Assembly (NCBI RefSeq): GCF_042680685.1
Contig: NZ_JBHUEA010000001.1
Span: 124,001-188,000 of the forward strand
Length of the DNA stretch: 64,000 nt
Direction: 5' to 3'
Source: Amnibacterium endophyticum
GTDB lineage: Bacteria > Actinomycetota > Actinomycetes > Actinomycetales > Microbacteriaceae
This document shows positions 23,803 to 34,465 of the stretch, piece by piece. Position numbers and translations under genes: made by a program. Within the stretch, counting starts at the first letter, position 1. Each line of letters begins with the position of its first letter. The notes under the pieces were generated by a model. That model did not search any database, had not been told where the DNA came from, and worked only from the letters and a program-made list of their open reading frames with translations.

Positions 23803-25293
23803 CTACTCCTCGAAGTTGAACGGCACCGCGATCGTGACCTCGGTGCCGCGACCGGACATCGTGTGCCAGTCGATGAGCCCGCCGAGCTCGCCCTCGATGA
23901 GGGTGCGGACGATCTGCGTGCCGAGCCCGGTGCCGACCTTGCCCTCCGGGAGCCCGACGCCGTTGTCGCGCACCGACACGGAGAGGCCCTCGTTGGCGCG
24001 GTGCGCGGTGATGACGACGGTGCCGTCGCGGCCGGCGAGCCCGTGCTCGACGGCGTTCGTGACCAGCTCGGTGAGCGCGAGCGCGAGCGGGGTCGCGTAG
24101 TCGCTCGGCAGCACGCCGAACGCGCCGCGCTTCATGGGGACGACCCGGGAGCGGTGGGTGGAGGCGACCTCGGTGATGAGCATCAGCACCCGGTCGAAGA
24201 CGGTGTCGAAGTCGACGGTCTGGTCGAGCCCCTGGCTGAGCGTGTCGTGGACGACAGCGATCGCGGACACGCGACGGGTCGCCTGCGCGAGCGACTCCCG
24301 CGCCTCGTCGCTGCCGGAGCGGCGAGCCTGGATGCGCAGCAGGGAGGCGACGGTCTGCAGGTTGTTCTTCACCCGGTGGTGGATCTCGCGGATCGTCGCG
24401 TCCTTGGTGATCAGCTCCTGCTCCTGGTTGCGCAGCTCCGTCACCTCGCGGCAGAGGACGATCGCGCCGACGCGCTCGTCGTCGTGTCGGACGGGGATGG
24501 CGCGCAGCGACAGCGTCGAGCCGCGGGCCTCGATCTCGGTGCGCCACGGCGCCTTGCCGGTCACCACGAGCGGCAGCGTCTCGTCGAAGCGCAGGTGCTC
24601 CGGCAGCAGCTCGGTGACGGCCTCGGCGAGCGGCTGCCCCTCCAGCTCGCCGGAGAACCCGATGCGGTTGAAGGCGGACAGCGCGTTCGGGCTGGCGAAC
24701 AGCACGGTCCCGTCGACGTCGAGGCGGATGAGCCCGTCGGAGGCGCGGGGCGCGCCCCGTCGCGGCGCGGTCGGCGCGGCGAGCGTCGGGAAGTCGCCGG
24801 TGGCGATCATCCGGAACAGGTCCTGGGCGCAGTCGTTGAACGTCAGCTCCTGCCGGCTCGGCATCCGCGCCTCGGAGAGGTTCGTGTGCCGGGTCAGCAC
24901 CGCGATCGGGCCGACCACCTGCTGCGGCCCGGCCGAGGGCGACGTTCGCCGGACCACCGGCACGGCGCGGACCCGGGTCGGGGTCTCCTCGAACCAGTCC
25001 GGCGCGGACGAGTCGAGGATCTCGCTCCGCTCGAAGGCGTCGGTGACGAGGCGCCGCCAGTCCTGCTTGATCGACTGGCCGACGAAGTCCCGGTAGAACA
25101 GCGTCGCCGCCGACGACGGCCTCGCGTGGGCGACCGCGACGAAGTCGCCCTCCTCCGCCGGCGTCCAGAGCACCACGTCCGCGAAGGCGAGATCGGCGAG
25201 CAGCTGCAGGTCGCCGAGCAGCGCGTGCAGCCAGGACAGGTCGTCCTCGCTCAGCCGGCCGTGGGCACTGACGAGCTCGCTCATGGTCGGCAC
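23803..25293 (-). CDS. pdtaS: PdtaS-type sensor histidine kinase (HisKA_2 family)
   Basis: 496 residues, soluble. A GAF-like N-terminal domain (LHALLGDLQLLADLAFADVV, residues about 20-150) is followed by a PAS domain (about 180-290, IRLDVDGTVLFASPNALSAF). Then comes the HisKA_2 phosphoacceptor EIHHRVKNNLQTVASLLRIQ (His near 310) and an HATPase with ELVTNAVEHGLAG and GVGLPEGKVGTGLG. PdtaS phosphorylates the RNA-binding antiterminator PdtaR; no pdtaR is in the window. Orientation toward whiB1 is as in M. tuberculosis. GTG at 25293 is chosen because TAGACT ends 6 nt before it; an ATG three codons later is possible. Confidence 0.9.
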   Translation of the reverse strand: MPTMSELVSAHGRLSEDDLSWLHALLGDLQLLADLAFADVVLWTPAEEGDFVAVAHARPSSAATLFYRDFVGQSIKQDWRRLVTDAFERSEILDSSAPDWFEETPTRVRAVPVVRRTSPSAGPQQVVGPIAVLTRHTNLSEARMPSRQELTFNDCAQDLFRMIATGDFPTLAAPTAPRRGAPRASDGLIRLDVDGTVLFASPNALSAFNRIGFSGELEGQPLAEAVTELLPEHLRFDETLPLVVTGKAPWRTEIEARGSTLSLRAIPVRHDDERVGAIVLCREVTELRNQEQELITKDATIREIHHRVKNNLQTVASLLRIQARRSGSDEARESLAQATRRVSAIAVVHDTLSQGLDQTVDFDTVFDRVLMLITEVASTHRSRVVPMKRGAFGVLPSDYATPLALALTELVTNAVEHGLAGRDGTVVITAHRANEGLSVSVRDNGVGLPEGKVGTGLGTQIVRTLIEGELGGLIDWHTMSGRGTEVTIAVPFNFEE

Positions 25294-25299
25294 GAGCCG

Positions 25300-25305
25300 A
25301 GTCTA
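25300..25305 (-). promoter_or_regulatory. -10 hexamer TAGACT for leaderless pdtaS
   Basis: On the minus strand TAGACT is followed by CGGCTC and the GTG start at 25293, a spacing of exactly 6 nt with no ribosome site. It overlaps the 3' end of the upstream small gene, so pdtaS can be transcribed on its own. Confidence 0.6.
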
Positions 25306-25530
25306 CGAACCGCCGCGCGCGGGGTCCGCCAGCCGGTAGCGGCCGTCGTGCTCGACGACGAGCCCGTCGGCGACGAGCCCGACGAGCTCCCGGCCGAACG
25401 GGTCCTCCTCCCCCATCGACATGAGGGCGCGGGACTCCGCGCTGCCGTCGGGGAAGGCCGCCCGGAGCCCCGCGAGCGTCGCGGGGCCCTGCTCGAGGCG
25501 GCGCAGGACGGCCCGCTGCACGGGGCTCAT
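25303..25530 (-). CDS. Small winged-helix-like hypothetical protein
   Basis: 75 residues: MSPVQRAVLRRLEQGPATLA, GLRAAFPDG, then DPFGRELVGLVADGLVVEHD GRYRLADPARGG (written in two parts). The helix-helix-helix plus a beta hairpin ending DGRYRL resembles a winged helix found at the end of other proteins. Its start shares one base with the stop of the aminotransferase-class-IV gene, so it is co-translated with it. The function is unknown; DNA binding is possible. Confidence 0.7.
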   Translation of the reverse strand: MSPVQRAVLRRLEQGPATLAGLRAAFPDGSAESRALMSMGEEDPFGRELVGLVADGLVVEHDGRYRLADPARGGS

Positions 25531-26411
25531 CAGTCGCGCCGCGCGAGCAGCGCCGCGTTCAGCCGGGCGGTGAAGGCCTCGTCGACCGGTCGGTCGGTCC
25601 CGTCGAGCGTCCGGATCGGCGCGGCGAGCCGCACGCTCGACAGCAGCCACAGCCCGTCCGCGTCATCGAGCGCCGTGCGCGGCAGCACCTCGTAGCTGGT
25701 GGTCATCCCCTCGGCGCGGGCGGAGCGGAAGGCGTCGGCCTGCGTGGTGCCGGGCAGGATGCCGAGGCTCGTCGACGGCGTCACGAGCCGGTCGCCGCGC
25801 TTCAGCAGCAGGGTGGAGGTCGCGCCCTCGAGGAGGAAGCCGTCGCCGCTCACGAACAGCGCGTCGTCCGCGTCACGGCGCCGCGCCTCGCGCAGCGCCG
25901 CCATGTTGAGGGCGTACGAGAGCGTCTTCGCGCCCTGCAGCAGCCAGGGCGCGGTCGCGGTGACGTCGTGCGGCAGCCCGCGGTCGAGCACGACGACACC
26001 GATCCCGCGCGTCCGCGCCTCCGTGTGGTCCGGCGCGACGGCGCCGGTCGCCCAGCCCGTCGGGATCCCCGACCCCTCGGGGCCGCGCGTGTAGACCAGC
26101 TTGACGAACCCCTCCCGGTCGGCGGGCAGGCGCTCCGCGACGGCGATCAGGGTCTCGCGCCACGCGTCGAGGTCCGGCTCCGGCAGCTCGAGCATCGCGG
26201 CCGACCGGGCGAGGCGGGCGAGGTGCCCGTCGACGGCCTGGGCGCGGCCGCCGACCACGCCGAGGGTCTCGAACACGCCGTCGCCGCGGGTGGCGCCGAG
26301 GTCGTGCACGGTGACCTGCGGGTCCGCGGGGTCGGCGAGGCGGAACGCGGTCGGCGCGGCGGTGCCGTCCAGCGCGGGCGAGTTCAGGACGGCGAGCACG
26401 GCGGTGGACAC
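25530..26411 (-). CDS. pabC: Aminotransferase class IV, probable aminodeoxychorismate lyase
   Basis: 293 residues, fold-type IV PLP enzyme. The early RGDGVFETLGVVGG motif is typical of PabC. The PLP-binding Lys is in LLQGAKTLSYALNMAALREA. The cofactor phosphate region follows in FLLEGATSTLLL and SLGILPGTTQADAF. ADC lyase turns aminodeoxychorismate into 4-aminobenzoate for folate synthesis; branched-chain or D-amino acid aminotransferases share the fold, so the call is probable. GTG at 26411 begins VSTAVLAVLNSPA. It is followed by a small coupled gene. No pabA/pabB lies in the window. Confidence 0.8.
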   Translation of the reverse strand: MSTAVLAVLNSPALDGTAAPTAFRLADPADPQVTVHDLGATRGDGVFETLGVVGGRAQAVDGHLARLARSAAMLELPEPDLDAWRETLIAVAERLPADREGFVKLVYTRGPEGSGIPTGWATGAVAPDHTEARTRGIGVVVLDRGLPHDVTATAPWLLQGAKTLSYALNMAALREARRRDADDALFVSGDGFLLEGATSTLLLKRGDRLVTPSTSLGILPGTTQADAFRSARAEGMTTSYEVLPRTALDDADGLWLLSSVRLAAPIRTLDGTDRPVDEAFTARLNAALLARRD

Positions 26412-26443
26412 GTGCCCATCCTGCCCCGCCGCACGGGCGGCCG

Positions 26444-27697
26444 TCAGACTGGCAGCAGGCGGCGGAGGGCCCGGGGCCGCCTCGCGGGGACCGGCGGCGC
26501 GTCCACGAGGTGGTCCGCGGCGAGGCCGCGCAGCGCGGCGACGGCGGACGCGCGCGGCGCCGCGTCCGGCAGGCTGCGCCCGGTCAGCAGCGCGGCGTCG
26601 CAGGCGGACGGGTCGCTCGGGACGAGCGTCACCTCCTCGATGCCCGCGAACCGGGCGAGGCTGGCGCGGATCTGCGCGCCCGGCGCCAGCCCCACCGCGC
26701 TGCGCCGCACCTTCGTGATCACCGGCCGGATGCGGCTCGGGTCGACCAGCTCGACGAGGTCGCCGTAGGCCCGCACGAAGCGGGCGAGGCCGATCGGGTC
26801 CGCAGCGCCCACCGCCACCACGACGTCCGCGGCCTGCACCGCCGCGAGCGTCGCCGCGTTCCGACGCGGCGCGAACAGGTCGGACACGATCTCCTCGTCC
26901 GCCTCGAGGTTGTAGCCCGCGTCCACGACCGTGTGCGCGACCCAGTCGCGGCACCGCTCCAGCACCGTGCCCATGCGGTCCGCGGAGAGCTCCGGCCAGC
27001 GGGAGGGTCGCCCGATCCCCGTGAGCACGGCGAGGTCGGCGGTCGCGCCGCGGTGGCGCTGCGCGACGCGGTCGAGCTCGTGGCCCGTCAGCGCCTCGGC
27101 GGCGGCGAGCCGGCACGCCGCGGCGAGGCCCGGCGCCTCGTCGAGCAGGGCGAGCGCCGGCGCGACCGCGGCGCCGGTCGTGTCGGCGTCGACGAGCGCG
27201 GTCGGGGTGCCGGACGCGGCGATCTCCGCGGCGAGCGCGATCGCGGTCGTCGTGCGGCCGGGAGCGCCCGCCGGGCCCCACACGGCGGTCACCCGTCCCC
27301 GCCCGCTCGGCGCCGTCACCGGCGCCGGCGCGACGTCGTCCGGCGCATCCGGGACGCTGCGCGCGAGCCGGTCGCGCAGCTCCCGGCCGCTCACCGACGC
27401 GTCGAGCGGCTCCCGCACGCCGAGCGCGGCGGCGTGCCGCCTCCCTGCCTCGCCCTCCGCGAGCACGAGCGCGGTCGTCCTGGCCGAGGCGGCGGCGAGG
27501 AGCAGGGCGCCGTCGACCCAGCGGGGGTCGGCGCTCGCGAGCAGGACGTCCGGCCGCAGCCGCTGCACCGCCGCGGCCGCCTCCGCCGCGCCCGCCGGCC
27601 TCGCCACCACCACGAGCCCCGCGTCCGGCAGCTGCGGCAGCAGGGCGTCCTCGACGCCCGGCGCGAGGCAGAGCACCACGGAGCGCGGCGCGCTCAC
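26444..27697 (-). CDS. CpaE-like MinD/ParA-family ATPase
   Basis: 417 residues. The N-terminal part (1-130) resembles a receiver-like domain without an obvious phospho-Asp. The C-terminal part is a MinD/ParA-type domain: VWGPAGAPGRTTTAIALAAE, TALVDADTTGAAVAPALALL, and VVDAGYN. The usual deviant Walker A KGGxGKT is replaced by a Gly-rich loop ending GRTTT, with Arg for the catalytic Lys; I recall the same change in other actinobacterial CpaE-like proteins. Its GTG overlaps the SAF-domain gene stop by 4 nt. CpaE and CpaB normally assist Tad pilus assembly, but no TadA, TadB or TadC is in this window. Confidence 0.82.
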   Translation of the reverse strand: MSAPRSVVLCLAPGVEDALLPQLPDAGLVVVARPAGAAEAAAAVQRLRPDVLLASADPRWVDGALLLAAASARTTALVLAEGEAGRRHAAALGVREPLDASVSGRELRDRLARSVPDAPDDVAPAPVTAPSGRGRVTAVWGPAGAPGRTTTAIALAAEIAASGTPTALVDADTTGAAVAPALALLDEAPGLAAACRLAAAEALTGHELDRVAQRHRGATADLAVLTGIGRPSRWPELSADRMGTVLERCRDWVAHTVVDAGYNLEADEEIVSDLFAPRRNAATLAAVQAADVVVAVGAADPIGLARFVRAYGDLVELVDPSRIRPVITKVRRSAVGLAPGAQIRASLARFAGIEEVTLVPSDPSACDAALLTGRSLPDAAPRASAVAALRGLAADHLVDAPPVPARRPRALRRLLPV

Positions 27698-28323
27698 CGG
27701 GTGCCGCCGACCGCGACCGCCGCGATGCGGGACCCGTCCGCCTGCGCCTCGAGCAGCGCGGCGACCTCGTCCCTCGGGACCTGCACCTCGACCGCGTCCT
27801 CCCGACCGCCGGCGATGAGCCCGCTCGAGGTCGGCACCCGGGCGACGACGGCGTCGTTGACGAGCACGACCGGCGGCCCGTACCGCTCCTGCGCGCCCTC
27901 GAGCCTCGGCGCCGACCACAGGTCGACGTCGGTGCCCGCCCCGACGCCGTCCGCGAGCGGCGAGGCGAGATCCACGACCACCGTCGCGGTCGCGAGCTCG
28001 GCGGAGGTCCCGACCGCCGACCGCGGGACGACCTCGCCGGCCGCCACCGTCCGCGTCGCGACCAGGCCGGCCGCCGGCAGCGGCCCCGTCAGGTACAGGC
28101 CCTGCGCGTCGCCCAGCCGGACCGAGGCGGCGACGAGCCGGTCCGCGGTGACGCGCTCCCCCGCCACGAGGGCGTGCGCGGCCCGGTAGACGACGACCGA
28201 GCGGGTCAGCGCCGACACGAGGGCGGTGGTGCCGAGCGCGGACGCGACGACCAGCACCACGCCGATCAGGATCCGCGGATCCGGCAGGGGCCTGCGCCGG
28301 GGCCGCAGCGGGAAGGTGGCCAT
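27694..28323 (-). CDS. SAF-domain (CpaB/FlgA-like) membrane-anchored protein
   Basis: 209 residues. A basic N-terminus (FPLRPRRRPLPDPR) precedes one membrane helix (about residues 19-41). The SAF domain follows (ALVAGERVTADRLVAASVRL, then GLVATRTVAAGEVVPRSAVG), and a C-terminal part is predicted to lie outside the cell. The ATG has GGAGG 5-9 nt upstream. It is co-transcribed with the CpaE-like gene, like the cpaB-cpaE pair of pilus loci. The role here is uncertain because the rest of a pilus locus is absent. Confidence 0.82.
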   Translation of the reverse strand: MATFPLRPRRRPLPDPRILIGVVLVVASALGTTALVSALTRSVVVYRAAHALVAGERVTADRLVAASVRLGDAQGLYLTGPLPAAGLVATRTVAAGEVVPRSAVGTSAELATATVVVDLASPLADGVGAGTDVDLWSAPRLEGAQERYGPPVVLVNDAVVARVPTSSGLIAGGREDAVEVQVPRDEVAALLEAQADGSRIAAVAVGGTR

Positions 28324-28429
28324 GAGTCCTCCATCACGAGCTCGCGCCCATGGTGACGACTCCCGCTCCTCGGCGCCGCGCGTTGTCCACAGGGCGCGGA
28401 GCGGAGCGTTCCGCCCCCGGCTCCGCTGC

Positions 28430-28435
28430 CATGCT
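28430..28435 (+). promoter_or_regulatory. -10 hexamer CATGCT for a leaderless HTH gene
   Basis: CATGCT is followed by TCGGTC (6 nt) and ATG at 28442. The same hexamer and spacing precede the Ppm1-like gene at 58699. Confidence 0.5.
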
Positions 28436-28441
28436 TCGGTC

Positions 28442-28714
28442 ATGACCTCGGACCCGGACGACCTGCTCGGCCGCTTCCTGACGGTCGCGGAGACCGCCGA
28501 GGTGCTGCGCGTGTCCGTCTCGCAGGCCTACTCCCTCGTGCGCTCCGGCGAGCTGGCGGCGATCCGCGTCGGCGCCGCCCGGCACTGGCGGGTCGAGCGC
28601 ACGGAGCTCGAGGCGTACATCGAGGCCCGCTACGAGGAGGCGCGCCGGGAGGCGAACTGGCGCCAGAGCGCGTTCGCGATCGTGCCGGAGCTGCGCCAGG
28701 GCGACCTGCTCTGA
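28442..28714 (+). CDS. Excisionase/BldC-like helix-turn-helix protein
   Basis: 90 residues. A MerR-like HTH_17 unit occupies residues 12-60: FLTVAETAEVLRVSVSQAYS, LVRSGELAAIRVGAARHWRV, then ERTELEAYIEARY. A charged helical tail follows. Such proteins bind DNA as cooperating small units. No integrase or phage gene is near, so it is more likely a chromosomal regulator than a true excisionase. It is divergent from the SAF/CpaE pair and may control it. A -10 element 6 nt upstream supports the ATG. Confidence 0.85.
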   Translation: MTSDPDDLLGRFLTVAETAEVLRVSVSQAYSLVRSGELAAIRVGAARHWRVERTELEAYIEARYEEARREANWRQSAFAIVPELRQGDLL

Positions 28715-28735
28715 AGGCGCCGCGCTCCTTCAGGC

Positions 28736-28790
28736 GCGAATTCGTTTCCGGGTGACGTCGTCGGCGCTCAGCAGCGCCGAATCCGTCGCC
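28736..28790. repeat. Dispersed GCGAATTCG...TCGGCGCT palindrome, copy 1
   Basis: Contains GCGAATTCG, GGTGACG and TCGGCGCT-CAGC-AGCGCCGA, an 8-bp stem. The same ordered pieces occur, rearranged as a longer imperfect palindrome, at 53010-53080. It lies between two convergent genes and may also end transcription. Confidence 0.6.
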
Positions 28791-28808
28791 CGTCGCCGGA
28801 GACGCCGA

Positions 28809-29378
28809 TCAGTCCACGCGGACGAGCAGCACGGAGGCGAGCGGCAGCAGCTCGATCCGGCTGACCGCGCTCGCGCGGCGCCAGGCGTCCGCGGGGTGCA
28901 CCGCGAGGTCGACGTGGTCGCGGCCGACCCGGTCGAGCGTGCCGGTCAGCACGCCACCCGTGGTCGTGAGCTGCACGGCGCGACGTCGCCGGGCGAGGTC
29001 CCGCAGCACGAACGCGAGCCCGAGCCGGTCGGTCAGCGCCCCCTCCGCCGGCGCCGGTTCCCGGCTGCGGGCCAGCTGCTCGGCGGTGGGCAGCACGGCG
29101 GCGACCGCACCGAGCGGCAGCACCGCCTGCGCGCCGCCGGAAAGGTCTCCGCTCAGCCAGTCCCGCCCGACGGTGCGCGGGGCCAGATCGATCGTGGACG
29201 CGTCGACGAGGCGCAGGTGGATCGGCTCGCGCACCATCGCGATGGCCCGCAGACGGTCGCGCAGCGCGGCGCGGCCGACCTGCAGCCGCTCCTCCTCCGC
29301 CTGCTCCTCGCGCTCCTGCGAGCCGATCCCGTCCTCGAGCTGCCCCTCGAGGTCGGCGAACAGCTCGTCCCAGCGCAC
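28809..29378 (-). CDS. Hypothetical protein with two tandem Sm/Hfq-like repeats
   Basis: 189 residues with no family I can name. A very acidic helix (residues 10-32) is followed by two related segments. Residues about 38-98 contain ALRDRLRAIAMVREPIHLRL, RTVGRDWLSG and VLPLGAVAAVLP. Residues about 121-188 contain VLRDLARRRRAVQLTTTGGV, LTGTLDRVGRDHVDLAV and RIELLPLASVLLVRV. Both share a basic helix, a beta strand, VGRD and a final LPL strand. The second half also follows the Hfq/Sm layout: helix, strand, G-x-x-L-x-G-x-L-[DE], hydrophobic D-x-V-x-L strand, and a final I-x-x-[LV] strand. RNA binding is a guess from this pattern. GTG at 29378 is chosen. Confidence 0.65.
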   Translation of the reverse strand: MRWDELFADLEGQLEDGIGSQEREEQAEEERLQVGRAALRDRLRAIAMVREPIHLRLVDASTIDLAPRTVGRDWLSGDLSGGAQAVLPLGAVAAVLPTAEQLARSREPAPAEGALTDRLGLAFVLRDLARRRRAVQLTTTGGVLTGTLDRVGRDHVDLAVHPADAWRRASAVSRIELLPLASVLLVRVD

Positions 29379-29541
29379 GCGCGCACGGTAGCCGGAACCA
29401 TGGGCGCCGATAGGCGACTTATCCACAGATCCTGCCGCTCCTCTTCCCCCGAGCGCGACGGTGCTGCTTTGGTATGCGCGTCCGCCGCACCCGGGTGGAC
29501 AGGAACCCCGCCCGCTTCCGCTCCCCCACGGAGACCCACCC

Positions 29542-29967
29542 ATGAGTGCTGGATCCATGCTGCCGTTCCCGCCGTCCGCGCCGCCGGCGGACGAGTTCTT
29601 CGCGCGGCAGTTCACCCCGTCCTCGTCGCTGCCGGATCCCACGGTCCTGATCGAGAACCTGGCGCTCGGCGTCGTCGAGGTGCTGGGCGGTGTGCGGGAC
29701 CTGGAGCAGCTCGGCCGCTGGCTGACCGAGCCGGTCTACAAGCTGCTGCTGCGGCGCAGCGTGCTCGCCGCGCGGGGCCGAGCCGCCCGGCGGCAGTCGC
29801 CGGCCCGGCCGAAGGTGCGGATCGCGTCGCGCCGCCTGATGAGCCCCGCCGACGGGGTGATCGAGGCGACCGTCGTCCTCACGGGCGCTGCCCGCACGCG
29901 CGCGATCGCGATCCGCCTGGAGGGCATCGACCACCGCTGGCGCGCGACCGCCCTCCACGTCCTCTGA
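29542..29967 (+). CDS. Rv3235 family protein
   Basis: 141 residues. A disordered Pro-rich N-terminus (MLPFPPSAPPADEFFARQF) precedes a compact domain. Typical lines are LENLALGVVEVLGG-like (here IENLALGVVEVLGGVRDLEQ), LGRWLTEPVYKLLLRR and the C-terminal RLEGIDHRWRATALHVL. The family is found next to secA across Actinobacteria (Rv3235 near secA1) and has no known function. GGAGACCC lies before the ATG chosen. It converges with secA across a hairpin. Confidence 0.85.
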   Translation: MSAGSMLPFPPSAPPADEFFARQFTPSSSLPDPTVLIENLALGVVEVLGGVRDLEQLGRWLTEPVYKLLLRRSVLAARGRAARRQSPARPKVRIASRRLMSPADGVIEATVVLTGAARTRAIAIRLEGIDHRWRATALHVL

Positions 29968-29994
29968 CCGCGCGCGTGGCGGCTCCGCCCGGCT

Positions 29995-30041
29995 GATCGT
30001 CGCCCTCAGCGCCAGATTGCGCCGCGCGCTCGGCGACGATC
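29995..30041. terminator. Inverted repeat between convergent Rv3235-family gene and secA
   Basis: GATCGTCGCC (29995-30004) pairs with GGCGACGATC (30032-30041) across a 27-nt loop that itself contains shorter GC-rich complementarity. Its location between two convergent gene ends suits a bidirectional terminator. Confidence 0.55.
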
Positions 30042-30108
30042 GGCGCTCAGCGCGCATCTGCACGAGCGCCCGCGCCGCGCACCCGGGGCGGGCGCGCGGC
30101 GGCGGGGA

Positions 30109-32958
<2,850 letters not shown>

Positions 32959-33135
32959 GCGCGGTCTCCCTCCGCGACCGGCGCCTGGAGCCGGATCGCC
33001 AACTCGCAAAGGTACCAGCGGCCCCGGAACAGGGGTCGCGCCCCCGCCGGATGCGAGCCGTCTGCACAGGATCGCCTGGCTCGGCGCCCCGCGCGGGCCC
33101 GCTGCTTGGATGAGCCGTCACCGAGAGAGGGCCAC

Positions 33136-34446
33136 ATGACCGCACTCACCCGCCGCACCCTGCTCGCCACCGCGGGCGCCGCCTCCGTCAGCACCCTGCT
33201 CGCCTCCTGCGCGGGCTTCACCGGCCAGCCGCAGGGCGGCTCCTCCGGCGGATCCAGCGGCGGCAGCGGCACGCTCACCTTCACCACGTGGGCCTCCGAC
33301 AGCGAGAAGGCCGCCTACGAGAAGCTGATCAAGCAGTTCGAGGCCGCGAACGACGGCGTCACCGTGCGCGCCAACTTCGTGCCGTACCAGCAGATGTTCA
33401 CGAACATCGACGCGCAGCTGTCCGCCGGCAACGCGCCCGACGTCTTCCGCGCCGGCTACGGCCAGATCGGCGGCTACGCGAAGCAGGGGGCGCTGCTCGA
33501 CCTCTCCGACTCCCTCGGCAGCGAGAAGAGCCGCTTCATCCCGGCGTTCTGGGAGGCGATCAGCTACGACGGCAAGCCGTACGGCGTCGCGCAGCAGACC
33601 GACACCTCAGCGATCGCGTACAACAAGCAGCTCATGAAGGACGCGGGCATCACGTCGCTGCCCGACTCCCTCGACAGCGCGTGGAGCTGGGCGGAGTTCG
33701 ACGACGTGATGTCGCGCCTCCGCGCGAAGCTGCCGTCGTCGAAGTACCCGTTCGCCTACAACTGGCAGCTGGGCGGGTCGCCCCGCTGGCTGACGTGGCT
33801 GTTCGAGGCGGGCGGACGCCTGCTGAACGAGGACCTCAGCGCCTCCGCCATCCGCAGCGACGCGGGCACGAAGGCGCTCGACTACACCAAGGCCTTCTTC
33901 ACGAAGGACTACGTGCCCGCGAACTCGAGCGTGAAGTCCAACGCCTACGCCGACACGACGTGGCTCGCCGGCACCACCGCGATGGTGTCGGCCGGCAACT
34001 TCCTGCTGCCGGAGTTCACGGACGCGAAGTTCGACTGGGGCGTCACCTACCTGCCGAAGGACCAGCGCGCGGCCGACGACCTCGGCGGCAACGCGCTCGT
34101 CGCGACCGCGGACTCGAAGAACACGGAGCTCGCGACGAAGTTCCTGAAGTTCATGGTCAGCGACGACGCCATGCGCACCTTCTGCGGCGGTGCGCTCGAG
34201 CTGCCGACCCTGCAGAGCCTCGTCGGGCAGGACCTCGGGTGGGACGCGCCGGACGGCGTGATGCCCGTGTTCGTGGACCAGGCGACGACGATCACGCCGG
34301 CGGACGTCGCGCAGCTGACCGTGCCGGCGAGCGCCGCGATCACCACCGTGCTCACGAACCAGCTGGAGGCGGCGTTCCGGCAGGGCCAGTCGACCGCGCA
34401 GACGCTGCAGAACATCGCCGACGGCGTGGACAAGGCGGTCGCGTGA
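33136..34446 (+). CDS. ABC sugar transporter substrate-binding lipoprotein (CUT1)
   Basis: 436 residues. The N-terminus RRTLLATAGAASVSTLLASC has an RR pair and a lipobox (LLASC), so it is exported, perhaps by Tat, and lipid-anchored. A Gly/Ser linker precedes the type-1 extracellular solute-binding fold (TFTTWASDSEKAAYEKLIKQ, then PYGVAQQTDTSAIAYNKQLM). It would deliver a sugar or oligosaccharide to the two permeases that follow. The sugar cannot be read from sequence. GAGAGGG precedes the ATG. Confidence 0.93.
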   Translation: MTALTRRTLLATAGAASVSTLLASCAGFTGQPQGGSSGGSSGGSGTLTFTTWASDSEKAAYEKLIKQFEAANDGVTVRANFVPYQQMFTNIDAQLSAGNAPDVFRAGYGQIGGYAKQGALLDLSDSLGSEKSRFIPAFWEAISYDGKPYGVAQQTDTSAIAYNKQLMKDAGITSLPDSLDSAWSWAEFDDVMSRLRAKLPSSKYPFAYNWQLGGSPRWLTWLFEAGGRLLNEDLSASAIRSDAGTKALDYTKAFFTKDYVPANSSVKSNAYADTTWLAGTTAMVSAGNFLLPEFTDAKFDWGVTYLPKDQRAADDLGGNALVATADSKNTELATKFLKFMVSDDAMRTFCGGALELPTLQSLVGQDLGWDAPDGVMPVFVDQATTITPADVAQLTVPASAAITTVLTNQLEAAFRQGQSTAQTLQNIADGVDKAVA

Positions 34447-34465
34447 CGGACCCGCGGAGCCGGGC

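Noticed and set aside
28442..28714. Excisionase-like protein as evidence for a prophage or integrative element
   Set aside because: Small HTH_17 proteins are common chromosomal regulators in actinobacteria, and the neighbours are conserved housekeeping genes.
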